Positions 15,503 through 17,796 of a stretch of DNA of 17,796 nt are shown one piece after another. Every line of letters starts with the position of its first letter. Position 1 is the stretch's first letter. The stretch comes from an uncultured Bacteroidales bacterium. GTDB lineage: Bacteria > Bacteroidota > Bacteroidia > Bacteroidales > P3. The stretch lies in contig CALCUN010000045.1 in NCBI GenBank assembly GCA_937906975.1, forward strand, positions 1 through 17,796. Direction: 5' to 3'. A program made the translations under genes and the position numbers. Under the pieces are notes generated by a model, which saw only the letters and a list, made by a program, of their open reading frames with translations, was not told where the DNA came from and did not search any database.

Positions 15503-15510
15503 CAAAGATA
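15503..15510 (-). promoter_or_regulatory. -7 promoter box for glsA-glsB-engB-pfkA
   Basis: Minus strand reads TATCTTTG followed by CA, matching TAnnTTTG. Transcription would start near 15497, giving a leader of only about 9 nt. No further TAnnTTTG box with a sensible offset is present in the 4-12 bp gaps of the downstream genes, so this is the likely main promoter of the four-gene unit. Confidence 0.62.
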
Positions 15511-15516
15511 CAATTT

Positions 15517-15590
15517 TTTCTTAGAAATATTATTTTTTCTCTTAGAGATATTTTTCGTTTTCTTAGGAATATTTTTCGTTTTCTTAGACT
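15517..15590. repeat. Four tandem 21-bp CTTAG repeats upstream of the glsA promoter
   Basis: Cores CTTAG begin at 15520, 15541, 15562 and 15583, exactly 21 bp apart. The full elements are TTTCTTAGAAA, TCTCTTAGAGA, TTTCTTAGGAA and TTTCTTAGACT, i.e. palindromic at the glsA-proximal end and decaying outward. Linkers are T-rich, with ATATTTTTCG repeated. The block fills most of the 107 bp between the aldehyde dehydrogenase stop and the glsA start, and the first core begins 10 bp upstream of the -7 box. Two helical turns per repeat places all sites on the same DNA face. Confidence 0.85.
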
Positions 15591-15595
15591 TTTTT

Positions 15596-16966
15596 TTACC
15601 TCTCCATGAAGAATTTTATTATTCTCTGTTTCAGCGAATTATACGGAGGGTATTTTATTGTGAACTCAAAGTGCTTATTGGTGTTTAAAACAGATTTATG
15701 ATGCGAAAACGTATCGAAACTTTTTTTACCGTGATATGCTCCCATTCCGCTTTGTCCTATTCCTCCAAATGGCAGGTTGTGTGGAATTATGTGCATAATC
15801 GCATCATTTATACACGCTCCTCCGCTTGTCGTCTTGCGAATAATGTTGGCGTTTTTGCTTCCAAAGTAATATAAGGCTAAGGGACGTGGTCGGTTGTTTA
15901 TGTATTCTATTACTTTTGCTATGTCTTCAAATTCCAATATCGGCAAAATAGGTCCAAATATCTCTTCTTGCATAAGTGTTGTTGCATCTTGGTTGGGTTT
16001 TATCAACGTTGGCGAGATATATTTGTTTGCTTGGTCATTTTCTCCTCCAAAAAGAATTTCTCCTTGCCAAAGAAGGGATTGTAATCGTAAGAATTGCTTT
16101 TGATTTATTATTCTTCCGTAGTATTCACTCTTTGAGGCATCGTTTCCATATTGGTTAATTATAGTTTTTTTCAATAGGTCAAGAAATTTTTCTTTCACTT
16201 GCTTATGTACAAATAGGTAATCGGGGGCTATACATGTTTGTCCGCAATTTATAAATTTACCTAAGCATACTCTTTTTGCGGATAATTCTAAGTTGGCATC
16301 TTTATCTATTATTATAGGTGATTTACCTCCTAATTCAAATGTTGTAGGTATTAAATTTTCACTGCAAAGAGAGTGGAGATATTGTGCTGTTTTGAAACTG
16401 CCTGTAAAGAAAAGGTGATCTACTCCACTTTTTAGAATTTGTGTTGTTAGTTCTTTGTCTCCATTTGTGCAATAGATTTGTTTTTTATCAAAGTTGGTAT
16501 TTATTAATTCTTGTAATAGTTTGTTGGTTGCACAAGATTGAGAAGAGGGTGAAAGTATTACGCTATTTCCTGCCGACAAGGCTCCAACTATTGGCAAGAT
16601 GCTTAATTGAAATGGGTAGTTCCATGGTGAGATTATAAAGACATTTCCTTTTGCTTGCGGATAAACAAAGGCTTTTGAGGGAAATAAAACTAAGGAAGAT
16701 GGTTTTCTGTGAATTTTTGCCCACGATTTGAGGTGTTTTATGCAATAATTTATTTCTGAAATCACTATTCCTATTTCTGTCATATAGGCTTCCGTAGGAT
16801 TTTTGTGCAAGTCCTCAAACAATGCCTGTTTTATCCTTTCTTCATTGCTTTGTATAATTTGACGCAACCTTTTTAGCAAATCAATTCTTTCATTAATTGG
16901 AATACTGTTACATTGATTTATGTATTGTTTTTGCTTGCTTAAAACTTCTAATCTATTGTCTGTCAT
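15596..16966 (-). CDS. Aldehyde dehydrogenase, class 3 / fatty-aldehyde type
   Basis: A 456-residue NAD(P)-dependent aldehyde dehydrogenase. Key residues are Asn116 in SPWNYPF, the general base Glu211 in ELGGKSP, and the nucleophile Cys245 in NCGQTCIAPDY; the Rossmann turn FTGSF is at 187-191. Length and the NCGQTCIAPDY wording fit class 3 enzymes that oxidise medium- and long-chain or aromatic aldehydes. The start is placed at the ATG at 16966: a longer in-frame start at 17077 would add 37 residues not seen in the family, and would run through a good -7 box of this gene and the rpsA promoter. It precedes glsA on the same strand with no hairpin between, so read-through into the lipid operon is possible. 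Confidence 0.9.
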   Translation of the reverse strand: MTDNRLEVLSKQKQYINQCNSIPINERIDLLKRLRQIIQSNEERIKQALFEDLHKNPTEAYMTEIGIVISEINYCIKHLKSWAKIHRKPSSLVLFPSKAFVYPQAKGNVFIISPWNYPFQLSILPIVGALSAGNSVILSPSSQSCATNKLLQELINTNFDKKQIYCTNGDKELTTQILKSGVDHLFFTGSFKTAQYLHSLCSENLIPTTFELGGKSPIIIDKDANLELSAKRVCLGKFINCGQTCIAPDYLFVHKQVKEKFLDLLKKTIINQYGNDASKSEYYGRIINQKQFLRLQSLLWQGEILFGGENDQANKYISPTLIKPNQDATTLMQEEIFGPILPILEFEDIAKVIEYINNRPRPLALYYFGSKNANIIRKTTSGGACINDAIMHIIPHNLPFGGIGQSGMGAYHGKKSFDTFSHHKSVLNTNKHFEFTIKYPPYNSLKQRIIKFFMER

Positions 16967-16981
16967 AAAAATATTTTTAAG

Positions 16982-16989
16982 CAAAGATA
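16982..16989 (-). promoter_or_regulatory. -7 promoter box for the aldehyde dehydrogenase gene
   Basis: Minus strand reads TATCTTTG followed by C, matching TAnnTTTG, 16 bp before the ATG at 16966; the leader would be only about 10 nt. It supports the shorter protein start and lies within the upstream region of the divergent rpsA promoter. Confidence 0.6.
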
Positions 16990-17011
16990 GTAAAATAAAG
17001 AAAAAAAGTAG

Positions 17012-17019
17012 TACCTTTG
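17012..17019 (+). promoter_or_regulatory. -7 promoter box for rpsA
   Basis: TACCTTTG followed by CAC is a full TAnnTTTG match. It is 127 bp upstream of the rpsA ATG, predicting a leader of about 114 nt, unusually long compared with the other genes here. Confidence 0.65.
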
Positions 17020-17024
17020 CACGC

Positions 17025-17138
17025 AATTTTTGAGAAGTAGTGTTTTGCTTACCCAGAAAATGAAAATCAAAAAGCATTGTTTTAGTTAATAAAAGTTTAA
17101 CCGCTCGGTAAGGGGCAATTAGAAAAGAAAATCTTAAT
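17025..17138 (+). promoter_or_regulatory. Structured 5' leader of rpsA with a possible 9-codon leader ORF
   Basis: TTGCTTACC (17045-17053) can pair with GGTAA and GCAA (17107-17111 and 17115-17118), nine base pairs with a GGG bulge, closing a 53-nt loop. Inside the loop is ATG-initiated MKIKKHCFS followed by TAA (17060-17089). S1 is autoregulated at translation in E. coli, so a regulatory leader is plausible, but neither the helix nor the mini-ORF is proven. Confidence 0.4.
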
Positions 17139-17796
17139 ATGAGAGATTTAAAAAACGTTCAGCCTTTGGCTGATTTCGATTGGGACGCAGTTGGTGAACA
17201 AGAATTCAACTATTCTGCTGATCAACACAAAGAAATGACAGATGCTTACGACAGAACTTTTAACCAAATTGGTGATCAACAAGTTGTTGAAGGTGTAATC
17301 GTAGCAAAAGACAACAGAGAAGTAATTGTAAACATAGGATTCAAATCAGATGGTGTTATTCCATTGTCAGAATTCCGTTACAATCCTGATTTAAAAGTAG
17401 GCGACAAAATAGAAGTATTTGTTGTACAAAAAGAAGATGCAGGTGGACAACTTATACTTTCTCACAAAAATGCAAGAATCCTTAAATCATGGGATAGAGT
17501 TAATGAAGCATTTGACTCACAAGAAATCATCAACGGATATGTTAAGAGCAGAACAAAAGGTGGTCTTATCGTTGATGTATTTGGTATAGAAGCATTCTTA
17601 CCAGGTAGCCAAATCGATGTTAAACCTATTAGAGACTATGATGTATTCGTTGATAAAGTAATGGAATTCAAAGTTGTTAAAATCAACCACGAATACAAAA
17701 ATGTTGTAGTTTCACACAAAGCATTGATAGAAGATGAAATCGAAGCTCAAAAAGCTGAAATCATCGCTCGTTTAGAAAAAGGACAAGTATTAGAAG
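17139..17796 (+). CDS. rpsA: 30S ribosomal protein S1 (3' end outside window)
   Basis: The first 219 residues of ribosomal protein S1. An acidic N-terminal stretch (about 1-45) is followed by S1 repeat 1 (about 47-111, with VVEGVIVAKDNREVIVNIG and SDGVIPLSEF) and S1 repeat 2 (about 128-194, with GYVKSRTKGGLIVDVFGIEAF reading as two strands, then LPGSQID). The next domain begins after an EAQKAEIIARL helix at the edge. S1 helps the 30S subunit bind unstructured mRNA, which matters in Bacteroidota where Shine-Dalgarno use is weak. The ATG at 17139 gives the usual Bacteroidota N-terminus. Codon use is less extreme than that of neighbours (more GGT, AAC, GTT), as expected for a highly expressed gene. 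Confidence 0.93.
   Translation, partial: MRDLKNVQPLADFDWDAVGEQEFNYSADQHKEMTDAYDRTFNQIGDQQVVEGVIVAKDNREVIVNIGFKSDGVIPLSEFRYNPDLKVGDKIEVFVVQKEDAGGQLILSHKNARILKSWDRVNEAFDSQEIINGYVKSRTKGGLIVDVFGIEAFLPGSQIDVKPIRDYDVFVDKVMEFKVVKINHEYKNVVVSHKALIEDEIEAQKAEIIARLEKGQVLE

Noticed and set aside
16967..17077. N-terminal extension of the aldehyde dehydrogenase to an ATG at 17077
   Set aside because: The extra 37 residues are not typical of the family, and they would cover the -7 boxes of both this gene and rpsA; the ATG at 16966 gives normal length.

Overview
The window looks like a chromosomal segment of a low-GC member of the Bacteroidota, most likely Bacteroidales-like. The support is: several gene starts preceded by the Bacteroidota -7 promoter box (TAnnTTTG), A/T-rich leaders without strong Shine-Dalgarno sequences, a FKBP-type lipoprotein, a short-form arginine-decarboxylase-like enzyme, and an adjacent acyltransferase pair of the glycine-lipid (GlsA/GlsB) type. 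It is mostly ordinary housekeeping and metabolic DNA. I see no rRNA, tRNA, CRISPR array, phage or intact mobile element.

Layout, left to right. (1) 1-3999, minus strand: a tightly coupled operon of a PLP-dependent sulfur amino acid lyase, a secreted patatin/outer-membrane-barrel protein and a LolD-like ABC ATPase cut by the window edge, with 1-nt gaps between genes. (2) 4000-4441: the only long gene-free stretch. It holds the lyase promoter, a G9 run leading into 23-bp direct repeats that resemble a transposon-end remnant, and a terminator. (3) 4442-7346, minus: aspartate ammonia-lyase and an arginine-decarboxylase-like enzyme, each with its own -7 box. (4) 7525-10820, plus: an FKBP lipoprotein with terminator, then an OmpR-family response regulator overlapping its histidine kinase, then a PepSY-like lipoprotein whose promoter carries an 11-bp tandem repeat suited to that regulator. 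(5) 10871-15488, minus: yitT-like gene, pfkA, engB, glsB and glsA; the last four are packed at 4-12 bp and probably form one transcript reading glsA-glsB-engB-pfkA. (6) 15596-16966, minus: a class-3-type aldehyde dehydrogenase, divergent from (7) ribosomal protein S1 (rpsA, cut by the right edge), with overlapping promoters and a structured leader.

The most interesting signal is non-coding. A palindromic motif TTTCTWAGAAA (core CTTAG/CTAAG) occurs in three separate intergenic regions (4099-4127, 7434-7462, 15517-15590), and in each the cores recur at exactly 21-bp spacing (2, 2 and 4 copies). Upstream of two minus-strand genes (glsA and the arginine-decarboxylase-like gene) the first core begins exactly 10 bp from the -7 box. 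This suggests an uncharacterised regulator binding one face of the helix and linking sulfur amino acid, polyamine and membrane-lipid genes. Second is the 11-bp direct repeat TTTCAGAAT in front of the PepSY lipoprotein gene, which makes the two-component system and its target readable as a self-contained module.
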